Source: CAWBCR01 sp963787375 (GTDB taxonomy: Bacteria > Chloroflexota > Anaerolineae > Aggregatilineales > UBA3940). Taken from it: 64,000 nucleotides of DNA. The DNA is taken from the NCBI GenBank assembly GCA_963787375.1, contig CAWBCR010000013.1, positions 124,001-188,000 on the forward strand. Reading direction: 5' to 3'. Positions 44,748 through 54,922 of the stretch are shown piece after piece (position 1 is the stretch's first letter; each line of letters starts with the position of its first letter). The notes beneath the pieces were generated by a model. It made no database searches, was not told the DNA's origin, and saw nothing but the letters and a program-made list of their open reading frames with translations. The position numbers were made by a program, and so were the translations under genes.

Positions 44748-45068
44748 TTACGACGCCTCCGCCAGCCGCCGCAGGCCCGTCTCAGCGATGTGCCTGAGCG
44801 TGGAGAGCTGCTCGCGCAGGTAGGTCGCGCCCAGCCCGGTCAGCCGGTAAGGCTGCCGCCGGTCGTCGCTGGGCAGCGGCTCGATCAGCCCGCGCTGCTC
44901 CAGCCGGGCGATGGCCCCGTACAGCGTGCCCGGCCCCAGCTTCACGCCTGCCATCTGCTGGATGTCCTCCATCATCGCGTAGCCATGCTTCGAACCACCG
45001 GCCAGGCTGGACAGGACCAGCAGCGATGGATCGGAGAAGCGTCCTATGTCGTCTGCGCTGCCTGTCAC
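44748..45068 (-). CDS. PadR-family transcriptional regulator
   Basis: The 106-residue winged-helix repressor has the PadR signature LSSLAGGSKHGYAMMEDI, then KLGPGTLYGAIARLEQRGLIE and RRQPYRLTGLG. Short subfamily members regulate the membrane protein encoded immediately downstream. A symmetrical operator-like sequence lies 13-50 bp upstream of the start. Its ligand is unknown. Confidence 0.9.
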   Translation of the reverse strand: MTGSADDIGRFSDPSLLVLSSLAGGSKHGYAMMEDIQQMAGVKLGPGTLYGAIARLEQRGLIEPLPSDDRRQPYRLTGLGATYLREQLSTLRHIAETGLRRLAEAS

Positions 45069-45081
45069 CGCGTCACCTCAC

Positions 45082-45117
45082 TATTACGTCTGACGTAGTA
45101 TTACGTACGACGTAATA
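45082..45117. promoter_or_regulatory. Symmetric PadR operator candidate
   Basis: TATTACGTC (45082-45090) and GACGTAATA (45109-45117) are perfect inverted repeats. Four ACGT cores at 45086, 45093, 45103 and 45110 are placed mirror-symmetrically about the centre. The location just upstream of the padR start fits autorepression. The symmetry is seen directly; the binding is inferred. Confidence 0.6.
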
Positions 45118-45158
45118 ATAGCCGCATTCGCGGCGTGTGTCAAGACCCTGCGCTGATC

Positions 45159-45533
45159 TCACACCACGAGCGCCAGCACGACCAACACCAGCCCGGCGGC
45201 CATCATCTGCGCGGTCAGCGAGCGGGGCCACTGCCAGCGCCCCGATCCGCCATGCAGCGCCTGCGCGCGCTCGTGGTTCAGCACGAACAGCCCGCCCAGC
45301 AGCGCGGCAATCCCGCCCATCAGCCCGACCGTGCCCAGTACGCCCGGCCCTCCGCCAGCCTTCAGCAGGATCAGCCCCAGCGCCTCCAGGATCGCGCCCG
45401 CGCGGAACACCCAGCTTCCTGCGCTCCACACGGCGATGCGGTGCACGCGCACCTGCGGCGCGATCATCACCAGCCCGGCCAATATCGCCAGCACGCCGAT
45501 CCCAACGCCCAGCAGGCTCACCAATTGCAGCAT
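45159..45533 (-). CDS. Small membrane protein of unknown function
   Basis: The 124-residue protein has four likely membrane helices (about 4-24, 33-52, 60-80 and 98-122) with a short charged loop (VLNHERAQALHGGSGRW) between the third and fourth. AAGGAGGG lies before the ATG at 45533; the longer upstream frame is Arg/Thr-rich non-coding sequence. I do not recognise a family. Confidence 0.7.
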   Translation of the reverse strand: MLQLVSLLGVGIGVLAILAGLVMIAPQVRVHRIAVWSAGSWVFRAGAILEALGLILLKAGGGPGVLGTVGLMGGIAALLGGLFVLNHERAQALHGGSGRWQWPRSLTAQMMAAGLVLVVLALVV

Positions 45534-45656
45534 GTCGCCCTCCTTGTCATCACGTTCCCGATCATACGCGCACATCTCTGTGATGGGAATCGCAGGGGCG
45601 GCGCATCGCGCCGCCCCTGCCGTGCGGGTCCAGGGTCTCTGACCCCTGGTAGGGGT

Positions 45657-45676
45657 GCAGGGGCAACAGCCCCTGC
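45657..45676 (-). terminator. Hairpin after folC
   Basis: GCAGGGGC-AACA-GCCCCTGC is a perfect 8-bp stem 19 bp beyond the folC stop, with a second imperfect stem (CCAGGGTC / GACCCCTGG) at about 45632-45651. No T tract is seen. The span 45534-45694 contains nothing else I can call. Confidence 0.55.
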
Positions 45677-45694
45677 GCTTCACTGCCCCTTCCT

Positions 45695-47104
45695 CTAATG
45701 TGGGTATCCATTGGGGAACATCGTGCGCTGGGCAACGATCTCCTCGGCAGTGTGCCAGTGCGAGCGCACCTGGCCGATCAGGTACAGCGATCCGCTGACC
45801 ACGACCAGATCGTCTTTCTCGGCCATCGCCAGCGCGCGGTCGAGCGCGGCGAGCGGCTGCTCCTCGGCGATAGCCTCGCGTGCGCCGGCTTCGCGGGCCA
45901 GCGCAGCCAGCTCGTCGGCGGGGATGGCCGGCTTGCCCTTGACGCGCGGGTAGGTGGTGATCATCACGTCGGCAACCTCCGACAGCGACTTGAGGATCGG
46001 CTCGACCGCCTTCGCTTCGAGCATCCCCAGCACGAGGATCAGCCGCCGGTAATGAAACACCTCGCGCAGCGCGGCGATCAGCGAGCCGATCTTCTCCTGG
46101 TTGTGCGCGCCGTCGAGCACGACCATCGGGTCGGTCTGCATGACCTCCAGCCGCCCGGCAAAGCGCGTCGTCTGCAGCCCGCGCCGGATGGCCGCCTCGT
46201 CCAGCGCCATGCCCGTCGTCGCGGCGTAGACCTCCACCGCGGCCAGCGCCGCCGTTGCATTGGCGAACTGGTGCGCGCCCAGCAGCCCCACGCGCACGTC
46301 GTCAAGATGCAGATCGAGCCCGTCGTAACGGAAACGCCCGCCGTCGGGTGACAGCTCGATAGGTGCGTAGCGCACCTCGCGGCCCAGCCGGACCATGCGC
46401 GATCCGCGCAGCGCCGCCTCGTCGGCAATGACCTTCATCGGCACCTCGCCGACTTCGCCCACAATCACCGGGACGCCGGCCTTGATGATCCCCGCCTTGT
46501 GGAAGGCGATCTCGGCCAGCGTCTCGCCCAGCACGCGGGTGTGGTCGTAGTGAATCGTGCTGATCACGCTGACGCGCGGCAGGACGATGTTCGTGGCATC
46601 GTAGCGGCCACCCATGCCCACCTCGACCACGCCCATATTGCACTGCTCGTCGGCGAAGGCACGCAGCGCCATGCCCAGCCACGCCTCGGCGTAGTGCGGG
46701 TTGCCCAGCTCAGGTTCGGCGGCCTGCACCGCGTCGACCGCTGCCAGCACCCGGTCGACCAGCACGGCGGCTTCCGATTCGGCCACCAGTCGCCCGTCGA
46801 TGCGCACTTTTTCGAGGGGCGTTTGCAGGTAAGGCGAGGTGTGCGTGCCAACGCGGCCACCAAGCGCGCGCAGCAGCGATTCGCAGAACATGGCGATGGA
46901 CCCCTTGCCAGAGGTCCCGCCGATGTGGATGATGTCGAACGAGTCGTCGGGGTGGCCCAGTTCGGCCAGCAAGCGCCGGGTGCGCTCCAGCCGGCGCTGG
47001 AACTCCGCCTCGCGCTCGGCGGGGTCTTCTACCAGTTCTGCCGGTCGGGTAATCAGGCGCTCGATGCGTTTGAGCGATGTGGATAGGATGCTGCTCACGG
47101 TCAT
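45695..47104 (-). CDS. folC: Folylpolyglutamate/dihydrofolate synthase
   Basis: The 469-residue Mur-ligase-type enzyme adds glutamate to folates. The P-loop IHIGGTSGKGSIA lies at about residues 62-74, with the conserved segments THTSPYLQTPLEKVRIDG and VEVGMGGRYDATN, and the C-terminal DGAHN motif. The ATG at 47104 (MTVSSILS) is chosen for homologous length; the upstream frame runs through a promoter-like region. It stands alone between a short membrane protein gene and the FecR-like gene. Confidence 0.92.
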   Translation of the reverse strand: MTVSSILSTSLKRIERLITRPAELVEDPAEREAEFQRRLERTRRLLAELGHPDDSFDIIHIGGTSGKGSIAMFCESLLRALGGRVGTHTSPYLQTPLEKVRIDGRLVAESEAAVLVDRVLAAVDAVQAAEPELGNPHYAEAWLGMALRAFADEQCNMGVVEVGMGGRYDATNIVLPRVSVISTIHYDHTRVLGETLAEIAFHKAGIIKAGVPVIVGEVGEVPMKVIADEAALRGSRMVRLGREVRYAPIELSPDGGRFRYDGLDLHLDDVRVGLLGAHQFANATAALAAVEVYAATTGMALDEAAIRRGLQTTRFAGRLEVMQTDPMVVLDGAHNQEKIGSLIAALREVFHYRRLILVLGMLEAKAVEPILKSLSEVADVMITTYPRVKGKPAIPADELAALAREAGAREAIAEEQPLAALDRALAMAEKDDLVVVSGSLYLIGQVRSHWHTAEEIVAQRTMFPNGYPH

Positions 47105-47239
47105 GTCCTTGGCGGTCGGTCTTGACGTATGGTGGCATTGTAGCACATCTGCCCGCACCCAGAACCGGTCAAATGTCAGGTTTCTGATGCTGCGTTTCGG
47201 CCAGATAGTGGCCGCGGCCCGCGCGCACCGCGCAACGAA

Positions 47240-47265
47240 AGCGCCCCGACTTTCGCCGGGGCGCT
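47240..47265 (-). terminator. Terminator after the FecR-like gene
   Basis: AGCGCCCCG/CGGGGCGCT, a 9-bp stem with an 8-nt loop, is followed on the minus strand by TTTCGTT, between the FecR-like gene and folC. Confidence 0.7.
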
Positions 47266-47298
47266 CCGTGCATCATTACGTCTGCGACAGCCAGCCGG

Positions 47299-48749
47299 CT
47301 AGCCGCCGCCGTAGCACACGTTGTAAAACGGATCCCAGTAGCAGTACCAGTCGTTGCTGTGCGCGTCGCACTTCGACTGGCTGCCCAGTTTGCCGCAGCA
47401 ATCACAGATATTGTTGGTGCTGTCCCAGGAGCCGTCCCCGCATTGCGCCTTCGTGGTTGCGAGAGGATCGCACGTGTACTTCTTGGGTGTGCAGTCCTGC
47501 GGGCAGTTGTCCTGACGTCTCACTGCCGGCGCAGATGCCGTTGCCGCAGGTTTCGTAAGCCGCGCAGTCCTGCGGGCAGTTGTTGGTATCCTCGCCGGGG
47601 CCGCAGATGTTGTCGCCGCACAACTGGTGCGCGTTGTCGACGGGCGGGCAGCCGGGCACCCAACTTCCGGTGAACGGCCCGCCGGTCTGTATGACGTTGA
47701 TCGCCTGGCCGTCCTTGTAAGTGATGCGCACGCTGATCCAGGTGAACTGGGCGTTGCCAATGCCGGTGCAGTTGAAGACGTCGAAGTCCTTGTACGACAG
47801 GCTCGGGTCAACGGTGGGTGTGTAGGTCGAGACCGGCGCGGGCGGCGGTTGGGCCGGCTCGGTGGTCGGCGTGGGGGTGATGAAAATGAACTGGTCGCGG
47901 TTCATGCCGCCGATGAGGCCCACGTTCTGCGCATCGCCGAACGCGTTGAATGCGCCTTCGAGGTCGGCATCGGTCACCGGCAGGATGTCGCTCACAGTGC
48001 CGTCCGCTGAGACCTCAACCTTCTGGCCGCCCTGCAGCGTGATCAGGCTGCCGTCAGGGCCTTTGAAGGTGCAGCTTCCTTCCAGGCAGATCAGCACGGC
48101 AACGATCGTCCCGTCCTGGCCAACGCGCCGGCCATAGCGCGGGCCGTCTGCGCGCGATGTGCCGCCTGGCTCGTATGACAGGCCAAGCGATGAGCCACGG
48201 ATCGCCGCCACGCCGCTTGGCGTCTCGACTTCAAAGGCGGCGGTGTCAGACAGCCTGCCCTCGTGGAAGGCGAAAATCTTGCCAATGTTCATGAAGAAGC
48301 GGGTAATAGGATTCTGCGTGGTACCGGAGACTTCGGTCACCTGGAACTCGGTGTTGGCCGAGACCACCACTGCCGTCCCGTCGTCCAGCGCCAGGATGGC
48401 CTGGCCGTCAGCGCCGGTGCGGATGGTCGCACCCTGTGCGACGAGTGTCGCCGACAGCCGGCGTGCGCGGGGCAGCGCCTTCGCTGTCGATCACCTCGAC
48501 AGTCCCCTTGATGTCTTTGATCGTCACGCTGCGCTGGGCCACCGGCGCGGCCGTCGGGGCTTCGGCCAGCGTGGGCGCTTCAGTCGCCGCGGGTGCTTGT
48601 GTGGTGCTGCTGGCGGCGGTCGGCGCGGCTGTCACCGGGGCTGCAGTCGTGGCTGCCTGCGGCGCTGCGCTCTGGCAGGCAGACAGCAATAACGCCGCCA
48701 ACACGCCGAGCAACAGGCCGCTCCATTCCGGAATACGTTTGCGGTCCAT
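47299..48749 (-). CDS. FecR-domain lipoprotein with Cys-rich C-terminal repeats (two frameshifts)
   Basis: Three collinear open pieces make one protein: a signal peptide with lipobox LLSAC (C25) and a Thr/Ala linker, a FecR-type domain (VTIKDIKGTVEVID..., AFEVETPSGVAAIRGSSL), then a Cys-rich tail. The tail has CGDNICGPGEDTNNCPQDC-like and CGNGICAGSE...DNCPQDC repeats and ends in a Cys/Trp/Tyr-rich tail (C-CGKLGSQSKC...YCYWDPFYNVCYGGG). Shifts are needed at about 48441-48450 and 47508-47515; downstream parts stay in-family. Such Cys repeats are probably disulfide-bonded in the exported protein. A role in surface polymer or signal relay is unknown. AGGAGA lies before the ATG. Confidence 0.8.
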
Positions 48750-48915
48750 TCTCGTTTATCTCCTAAATGGCAATGCAATAGCTGGATCGATCTTCAGGTG
48801 CCCCGGTCCTGAAGGTGTGCCGCCTTCAGCGGAAAGTCGGCGACATGTCTCCTCTACCATAATGATTGTAACCGCTTAGCGGTGATCGCGAAAGGCTCTG
48901 TGGTCCCCTCGTTCC

Positions 48916-48924
48916 TGCTATACT
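48916..48924 (+). promoter_or_regulatory. Extended -10 promoter before the small protein gene
   Basis: TGC-TATACT (48916-48924) is an extended -10 about 40 bp upstream of the start at 48964; the -35 is poor. Confidence 0.45.
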
Positions 48925-48963
48925 CTGTCATATGTAGCGCACGAAACCTGACGGGGGAGGGCG

Positions 48964-49155
48964 ATGCCTAAGCGTCTGGCCGAGCAGTATCAAGATGGCG
49001 ACCGGGTGCTGGTCTACTTCGCGGCGGAGGATCGCTGGCTGGCGGGCCGCGTCATCGCGCGGGATCACCCCGGCGTGTGGGTTCAGGTCGCTGACGGCAG
49101 CCTGTGGTTCGTCACGCATCCCCATCGCATCAGGAAGGCTGGCGCTGATGGCTGA
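48964..49155 (+). CDS. Small basic/acidic protein, SH3-like pattern
   Basis: The 63-residue protein (DGDRVLVYFAAEDRWLAGRVI, followed by VWVQVADGSLWFV) has the alternating strand pattern of a small SH3-like or KOW-type barrel. GGGAGGG lies 3 bp before the ATG, and an extended -10 lies upstream, so it is likely real. It sits between the divergent FecR-like gene and nrdR. No function can be assigned. Confidence 0.65.
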   Translation: MPKRLAEQYQDGDRVLVYFAAEDRWLAGRVIARDHPGVWVQVADGSLWFVTHPHRIRKAGADG

Positions 49156-49264
49156 ACGCCGCCCCTTGCAGCAAAATCCGGGCTGCTCAGTTTGATATCG
49201 GTATGCGCTAATCTTAAAATAATCCATTCTCGCGAAGTTTTAAGGATCCCCCGCCTGAGGATGG

Positions 49265-49293
49265 TTGCGTGCGATCTGGCCGCATGCTATGAT
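49265..49293 (+). promoter_or_regulatory. Promoter of nrdR-nrdJ
   Basis: TTGCGT (49265-49270), a 17-bp spacer and TATGAT (49288-49293, with TG at -14/-15) fit a housekeeping promoter about 70 bp before nrdR. No clear NrdR box is seen nearby, nor a cobalamin riboswitch. Confidence 0.65.
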
Positions 49294-49370
49294 GTGGCGC
49301 GTTCCTCACGAAAATAGACCATGTGTGCTAGCTCCGCGTGGTCTGTGCCTGTCACGAAAGGTGCGGCTGA

Positions 49371-49871
49371 ATGCGATGCCCTTACTGCGGCGCGAGTGAC
49401 TCGCGTGTCGTCGATACGACGACCGACACCGCCGGAGACGAGATCCGGCGCAGACGCGTGTGCCAGGCGTGTGGGGAGCGCTTCTCGACGGTTGAGCGCG
49501 CGCGGGCCAGCCTGCCGCTGATCGTCAAGGACAGCGCGGGAGGACTGCCCGCCCGCCGCGAGCCGTTCGACGCTGAGAAGCTGCGGCGCGGCATTCGGAT
49601 GGCCTGCGCCAAGCGGCCCATCTCGCAGGAGGCTATCGACCGCCTCATTGACGACATCGAGGCGCGGCTGCTGCGCGAGAGCGCGGGGGAGGTTCCCAGC
49701 CGCGTCATTGGCGAGATGGTAATCAACGGCCTGCGCGACCTGGATGAGGTTGCCTACATCCGCTACGCGATCGTCTTTCTGGGGCTGGAGGACCTTTCAG
49801 CGGTGCGTCGCGAGATTGACCGGCTGCTGCGTGAGCGCAGTCACCGGACCCGCGAGCGTGCGGAGCTTTGA
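49371..49871 (+). CDS. nrdR: Ribonucleotide reductase regulator NrdR
   Basis: NrdR represses ribonucleotide reductase genes. The 166-residue protein has the zinc ribbon CPYCG...CQACGERFSTVE (residues 3-39) and an ATP-cone domain (about 50-140). Length is normal. It is followed after 48 bp by nrdJ, its natural target, in the same transcript. Confidence 0.95.
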   Translation: MRCPYCGASDSRVVDTTTDTAGDEIRRRRVCQACGERFSTVERARASLPLIVKDSAGGLPARREPFDAEKLRRGIRMACAKRPISQEAIDRLIDDIEARLLRESAGEVPSRVIGEMVINGLRDLDEVAYIRYAIVFLGLEDLSAVRREIDRLLRERSHRTRERAEL

Positions 49872-49919
49872 GGGATTGGTAGCGTGCCGGCACACAAGCA
49901 GCCGGCATGGTGAGGAGGA

Positions 49920-52543
49920 ATGGCAGTGGCGGACCAGGTAAGGAACAACACGACAGCCGGCGCGGACAGCAGCGGCATTGGGCGCGGGCCTTCGCATCAG
50001 CATCCCATCGACTTGAGCGACAACGCGCGCACGGTGCTGACCAAGCGCTACCTGCGCAAGGGGCCCGATGGCAAGCCCGCCGAGAGCATCGAGGAGATGT
50101 TCTGGCGGGTGGCGTGGAACGTCGCCGCACCAGAAGAGGCCCACGGCGACCGTCAGGCGACCGCCGATCTGTTCTACGACCTGCTGACTGGCAAGCGGTT
50201 CTTCCCCAACTCGCCGACCTTCACCGGCGCGGGCACGCCGCTCGGCCAGCTTGCCGCCTGTTTCGTACTGGCCATCGACGACGACATGGGCCGCTCGCCA
50301 GACGGCATCTTCCAGACGCTTCGCAACGCGGCGCTGATCCAGCAAACCGGCGGCGGCAACGGCTTCTCGTTCAGCCGCCTGCGCCCGAAAGGGGATCGCG
50401 TTGCCAGCTCGAACGGCACCGCCACCGGCCCGGTGGGCTTCCTACAGGTATATGACAAGGCCTTCGGGGAGATCGCGCAAGGCGGCAGTCGTAGGGGGGC
50501 AAACATGGGGGTCCTGCGCGTCGACCATCCCGACGTGCGCCAGTTCATCACCTGCAAGACCGACGAGAGCCAGATCACCAACTTCAACATCTCGGTCGGC
50601 ATCACCGACGCCTTCATGCAGGCTGTCAAAGACGACGGCACCTACGATCTGATCAACCCGCATAACGGCACCGTGAGTGAGACGATCCGCGCGCGCGAAG
50701 TCTTCGACATGATCGCCCGTCACGCCCACCACAACGGCGAGCCGGGCATGTTGTTCCTCGATGCCGCCAACCGCGATAATCCCGTCCCGCACCTGTACCA
50801 GCTTGAGGCGACGAACCCATGCGGTGAGCAATTTTTAGGTCCCAACGAGAACTGCTGCCTGGGCTCGATCAACCTCGCCCCGCACGTCACCGCCGACGGC
50901 AAAGTCGACTGGCAAAAGCTGCGCGAGTCGGTCGAAACGGCCACCCGCTTCCTCGATGACGTGGTCGACGCCAACGCCTACGTGCCCGCCGTGCCGGAGC
51001 TTCAGGTGGCTGCGCACCGCGTGCGGCGCATCGGGCTGGGCATCATGGGCCTCGGCGACCTGATGTATCACCTGGGCGTGCGCTATGGCTCGGACGAGGG
51101 CCAGGAGTTCGCCAGCCAGGTGATGGAGTTCGTGCACTTCCACGCCATGCGCACCAGCGTCGCGCTGGCCGAGGAGCGCGGGCCGTTCCTGGCGATCCGT
51201 GGCAGCCTGTACGATCCCGACGACCTGAAGTGGACGCCGCCGCAGCCGCTCAAACCCTACATGCGTGACTGGGGCCGCCCGCCCGTCGATTGGCCGTCGA
51301 TTGTCGACGGCATCCGGCAGCATGGCATCCGCAACGGCGCGCAGACGACCATCGCGCCGACCGGCACGATCAGCACGGTGGCAGGCTGCGAGGGCTACGG
51401 CTGCGAGCCGGTGTTCGCGCTGGCCTACGTCCGCTATTTTGACGACAACGGCACCCGACGCGAGCTTGAGTACACCTCACCCTTGTTCGAGAAGGCATTG
51501 AGCGACGCCGGGCTGGACGAGCCGACGCGCAAGCGCATCGTCCAGCAGACCGCGCTGAGCGGCTCGTGCCAGGACATCCGGAGGTGCCGGAGTCGATCCG
51601 CCACACGTTCGTCGTCTCGTCAGACATCTCCGCCGAGGAGCACGTCACGATGCAGGCGGCGCTGCAGCGTTTCGTGTCGAATTCGATCTCGAAGACCTGC
51701 AACTTCCCCGCCTCCGCGACGGAAGACGACGTGGCGAAAGCCTTCCTGCTGGCCTGGGAACTGGGCTGCAAGGGCCTGACGGTCTATGTGGCCGGCACGC
51801 GTGAGAAGGTGGTGCTGGAGACGGCGGAGACGGCGCAGGCCAAGCAGCCTGAGACGGCAGCAGAAGCCGCGCTTGCTGAACTTCCGGCGGCCCCCGCGCA
51901 GCCGCCAGCCCGACCGGCGCGGCGCGGCGGTGAGCCGCTCAAGGACATCAGCCCCGGCCTGCTGCCGCTGTTTGGCCACGAGCCGAAGCGTCCGCGCGCG
52001 CGGGTGTTGCCCGGCTACACCTATCGGCTGGAGACGCCGCTGGGCACCGCCTTTGTGACCGTCAACGAGAACGGCGGCAGCGAGCCGTTCGAGGTGTTCC
52101 TGCACACGGCCAAGGCCGGCTCGGAAACGGCTGCCGTGTCCGAGGCGCTGGGCCGGCTGGTCAGCTACATCCTGCGCATGCGCTCGCCGCTTGAGCCGCA
52201 CGAGCGGCTGGAGGAAGTCATCCGCCAGTTGGAGGGCATCGGCGGCGGGCGCTCGCTGGGGCTGGGCCCCAACCGGGTGCGCTCGCTGCCCGACGGGCTG
52301 GCGCAGGTGCTGGCCGAGTACATGGCCGAGTGGAAGAACCGCGACGCGCTGCCCGACGAGCCGACCTCGTTCGGCATCGACAACGCCACGCCCGCTGCGC
52401 CCGCCCGCCCCGCGCCGGTGACCCCGGCCCCCGGCCAGCTTGCACTGAAGTTCGGCGACCTGTGCCCGGAGTGCGGGCAGGCGGCGGTGGTCAACGAGGA
52501 GGGGTGTAGGAAGTGCTACGCGTGTGGGTACAGCGAGTGCTGA
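49920..52543 (+). CDS. nrdJ: B12-dependent ribonucleotide reductase (class II), one-base frameshift
   Basis: The reductase has the class II features: LDAANRDN, the catalytic NPCGEQFLGPNENCCLGSINL, and a C-terminal Cys-rich zinc ribbon CPECGQAAVVNEEGCRKCYACGYSEC-type tail. The frame breaks after SGSCQDI at about 51578. One missing C there restores PEVPESIRHTFVV and the full C-terminus to 52543, giving about 874 residues, a normal length. It reduces ribonucleotides with adenosylcobalamin and works without oxygen, complementing an aerobic or facultative lifestyle. AGGAGG lies just before the ATG. Confidence 0.9.
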
Positions 52544-52649
52544 GCGGGGGCGGTTAGCGACAGCATAGAATGGTCTGTGTGTTCTCAATCGGGCCTCCAC
52601 CCGTGACGTCTAATCGCGGAGGAGGCCCGTTACATTAGAGGATATGATC

Positions 52650-53767
52650 ATGCCCAAAGAGATCAAATTGCTTCGCGTGTTTGTTTCCTCGCCGAGCGAT
52701 ACAAACTCTGAACGGGAACTCGTGGAGCGGATCATCCATGAACAGAACACCTATTGGGGGGAAGTTCTCGGTATTATGTTTGAGTATGTTGGCTGGGAAA
52801 CTCACACGTATCCCGCTATAGGTGTCGATCCGCAGGAAGTCATCAATGGGCAGGTAACTGACTACGATGTGTATATAGGTATATTGGCGACGCGACTGGG
52901 TACTGCAACACCAAGGTTTAGTTCGGGGACTGTGGAGGAGTTCGAGGGGGCCTATAGGAAGTGGTTACAAATCCAGATGGCCTAGACATCATGTTCTATT
53001 TCAAAGTTGTAGATCCTAGTACAGTCGATCCCGATGAATGGTGTCGCACTGAGGACTTCAAGCAGAGGATTTCGGCTCGCGGGGTCTACTATTCCAGCTA
53101 TAAGAACCTGTTACATTTCGAGGCGTTGGTGCGAATGCACTTAACTCGTTTGCTCCAGAAGAGAATTGGCTCCAATCCCGCAGGACCTCGATCCCCGACA
53201 CTTCTGGAAGTAATAGCAGCCCTGATTACGTTGTTCCGTGGCATGCGAAGTCTCAGAAAATCAAGGCACGAACTGCGACATATAACTCGGGCAATTGCGA
53301 AGCTGGATGGTGCTGTTACGCAGAGGTACGCAGAATTAGGGAACCTTCCCCTCAATGATCCTAGCGTCCCAGAACAAGTGAGGAACCATGTTGCTATTGG
53401 GTTGGCAAGGGATTTCGACACCTACTCGGAAGTATTGCAACGCCACATTCTTCCCTTTTCAAATCGGGCCATACGTGCAATCCTTCGGTATATCGAAGCA
53501 TTTGGTGTTCTGCGTGTTACAGGACGCGGAAGTGCGCAGTTGCGATACATGACGATCAATGTTGAGCGATTGGCCGATATCCATACATGGGTTCGTGACC
53601 GTATCGATGGCATGAATAAGACATTGGGTCGATTGGTCAAGGTAAATCTGCAACTCCGAAAAGCGAAACACAGTTGCCTCTTGGTCAATGCACTCCTGCT
53701 TGAGGAGTTGGACAGGAACAGCAGCTTGGCCAAAGAGTTCCTAAACCTGTTAGAAGATAGCAGATGA
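52650..53767 (+). CDS. DUF4062 (TIR-like) domain protein, one-base frameshift
   Basis: The N-terminal domain (about 1-165 of the joined product) is DUF4062: LLRVFVSSPSDTNSERELV start, DYDVYIGILATRLGT, then NPDGLDIMFYFK. The frame is broken at the A run 52969-52971; one extra A would join both pieces into about 372 residues. The C-terminal part (about 175-372) is helical and I do not recognise it. DUF4062 has a TIR-like fold and is often the N-terminal module of signalling or defence proteins (STAND type), but no nucleotidase or NTPase motif is visible here. The gene is AT-richer than its surroundings, which suggests transfer. Confidence 0.78.
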
Positions 53768-53899
53768 GTTGTCGTTATCGCCGTCGATATCTGGCAACAC
53801 GCGGTGAGCCGCCGTCCCGCCTTCGCTCCCAGCATCCCATCTCCCGCCAGAGGAGTGCATCCTCCGGCGTTCTTGTGCTACGCGACGCGCTGCCTAGCT

Positions 53900-54922
53900 C
53901 TACGCCCCACCCTGCGCCCGCTTGGCCTCGCGGAAGCCCACCAGCCGCCGGTTCGCCTCATCATACAGCCGGAAGCCCAGGCTCTTGAGACTGATCAACA
54001 GCGTCACCGGCTCGACCTGGACCTGCCGCGTCGCGTCGCAGGCGGCCTGCAGGTGGTAGTTCGGGATGCGGGGGTTAAGGTGGTGGATGTGGTGAATGCC
54101 GATGTTGCCGCTGAACCATTGCAGCACCTTCGGCAGGCGGTAGTAGGAACTGCCCTTGAGCGCCGCGCTGACGTAATCCCACTTCTCGTGCCGCTCCCAG
54201 TAGACGCCCTCAAACTGGTGCTGGATGTAGAACAGCCAGACGCCGGCAATGCCGCCGATCCAGATGATGGGAAGCTGGATCAGGATGTAAGCCTTGATGC
54301 CGATCGTCAGGCTGAAGGCCAGGATCAGCGCCGCGATGGCGAGGTTCGTGGCCAGCACGCTCCTGCGATCCTTCGGCGTGGGGTCGGCCCCGGCGAAGCG
54401 GTGCGCGATCAGGAACATGTACAGCGGGCCAAAGCCAAAGATGACGATCGGGTGCCGGTACACGCGGTAGCCAAACCGCTTCCAGCGCGGCAGCGCCAGC
54501 CACTCCTCGACGGTCAGCGTCCAGATGTCGCCCACGCCGCGCCGGTCGAGGTCGCCGGCAGAGGCGTGGTGCCGGGCGTGCTCGCGCCGCCACTGGTAGA
54601 ACGCGGTGAACGTCAGGATGCCACTGATGATCCCCCACACCTCGTTGGCCCTCGGCGATTTGAAGAACGAGGCGTGCCCGCAGTCGTGGAACTGGATAAA
54701 CAGCCGGACCATGAACCCTGCCGTCGGGATGGCCAGCAGCAGCGTCAGCCAGTACGAGACCCTCAGGCTGAAGTACATCAGGACCCACAGCGTAACGTAG
54801 GGCACGACAGTGTTGATGATCTGCCACGTGCTGCGCCACGTATCTGAATTGGCATACGCCATCACGGCCTGCTTCAGGGCAGGCCAACTGACCGATTCCG
54901 CCGGCGACGTGCTGGTGTCCAT
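53900..54922 (-). CDS. Fatty-acid desaturase
   Basis: The 340-residue membrane protein has the three histidine boxes of the acyl-lipid desaturase family: HDCGH (79-83), HARHH (115-119) and HHIHH late in the protein, with four to five hydrophobic segments. It introduces double bonds into acyl chains, with a diiron centre needing oxygen. The ATG at 54922 has GGAGG 6 bp upstream. An extended -10 at 55106-55111 would give a leader of about 180 nt. It is convergent with the DUF4062 gene. Confidence 0.9.
   Translation of the reverse strand: MDTSTSPAESVSWPALKQAVMAYANSDTWRSTWQIINTVVPYVTLWVLMYFSLRVSYWLTLLLAIPTAGFMVRLFIQFHDCGHASFFKSPRANEVWGIISGILTFTAFYQWRREHARHHASAGDLDRRGVGDIWTLTVEEWLALPRWKRFGYRVYRHPIVIFGFGPLYMFLIAHRFAGADPTPKDRRSVLATNLAIAALILAFSLTIGIKAYILIQLPIIWIGGIAGVWLFYIQHQFEGVYWERHEKWDYVSAALKGSSYYRLPKVLQWFSGNIGIHHIHHLNPRIPNYHLQAACDATRQVQVEPVTLLISLKSLGFRLYDEANRRLVGFREAKRAQGGA

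Noticed and set aside
49156..49370. Possible cobalamin riboswitch before nrdR-nrdJ
   Set aside because: No B12-box-like sequence or expected stems were found.
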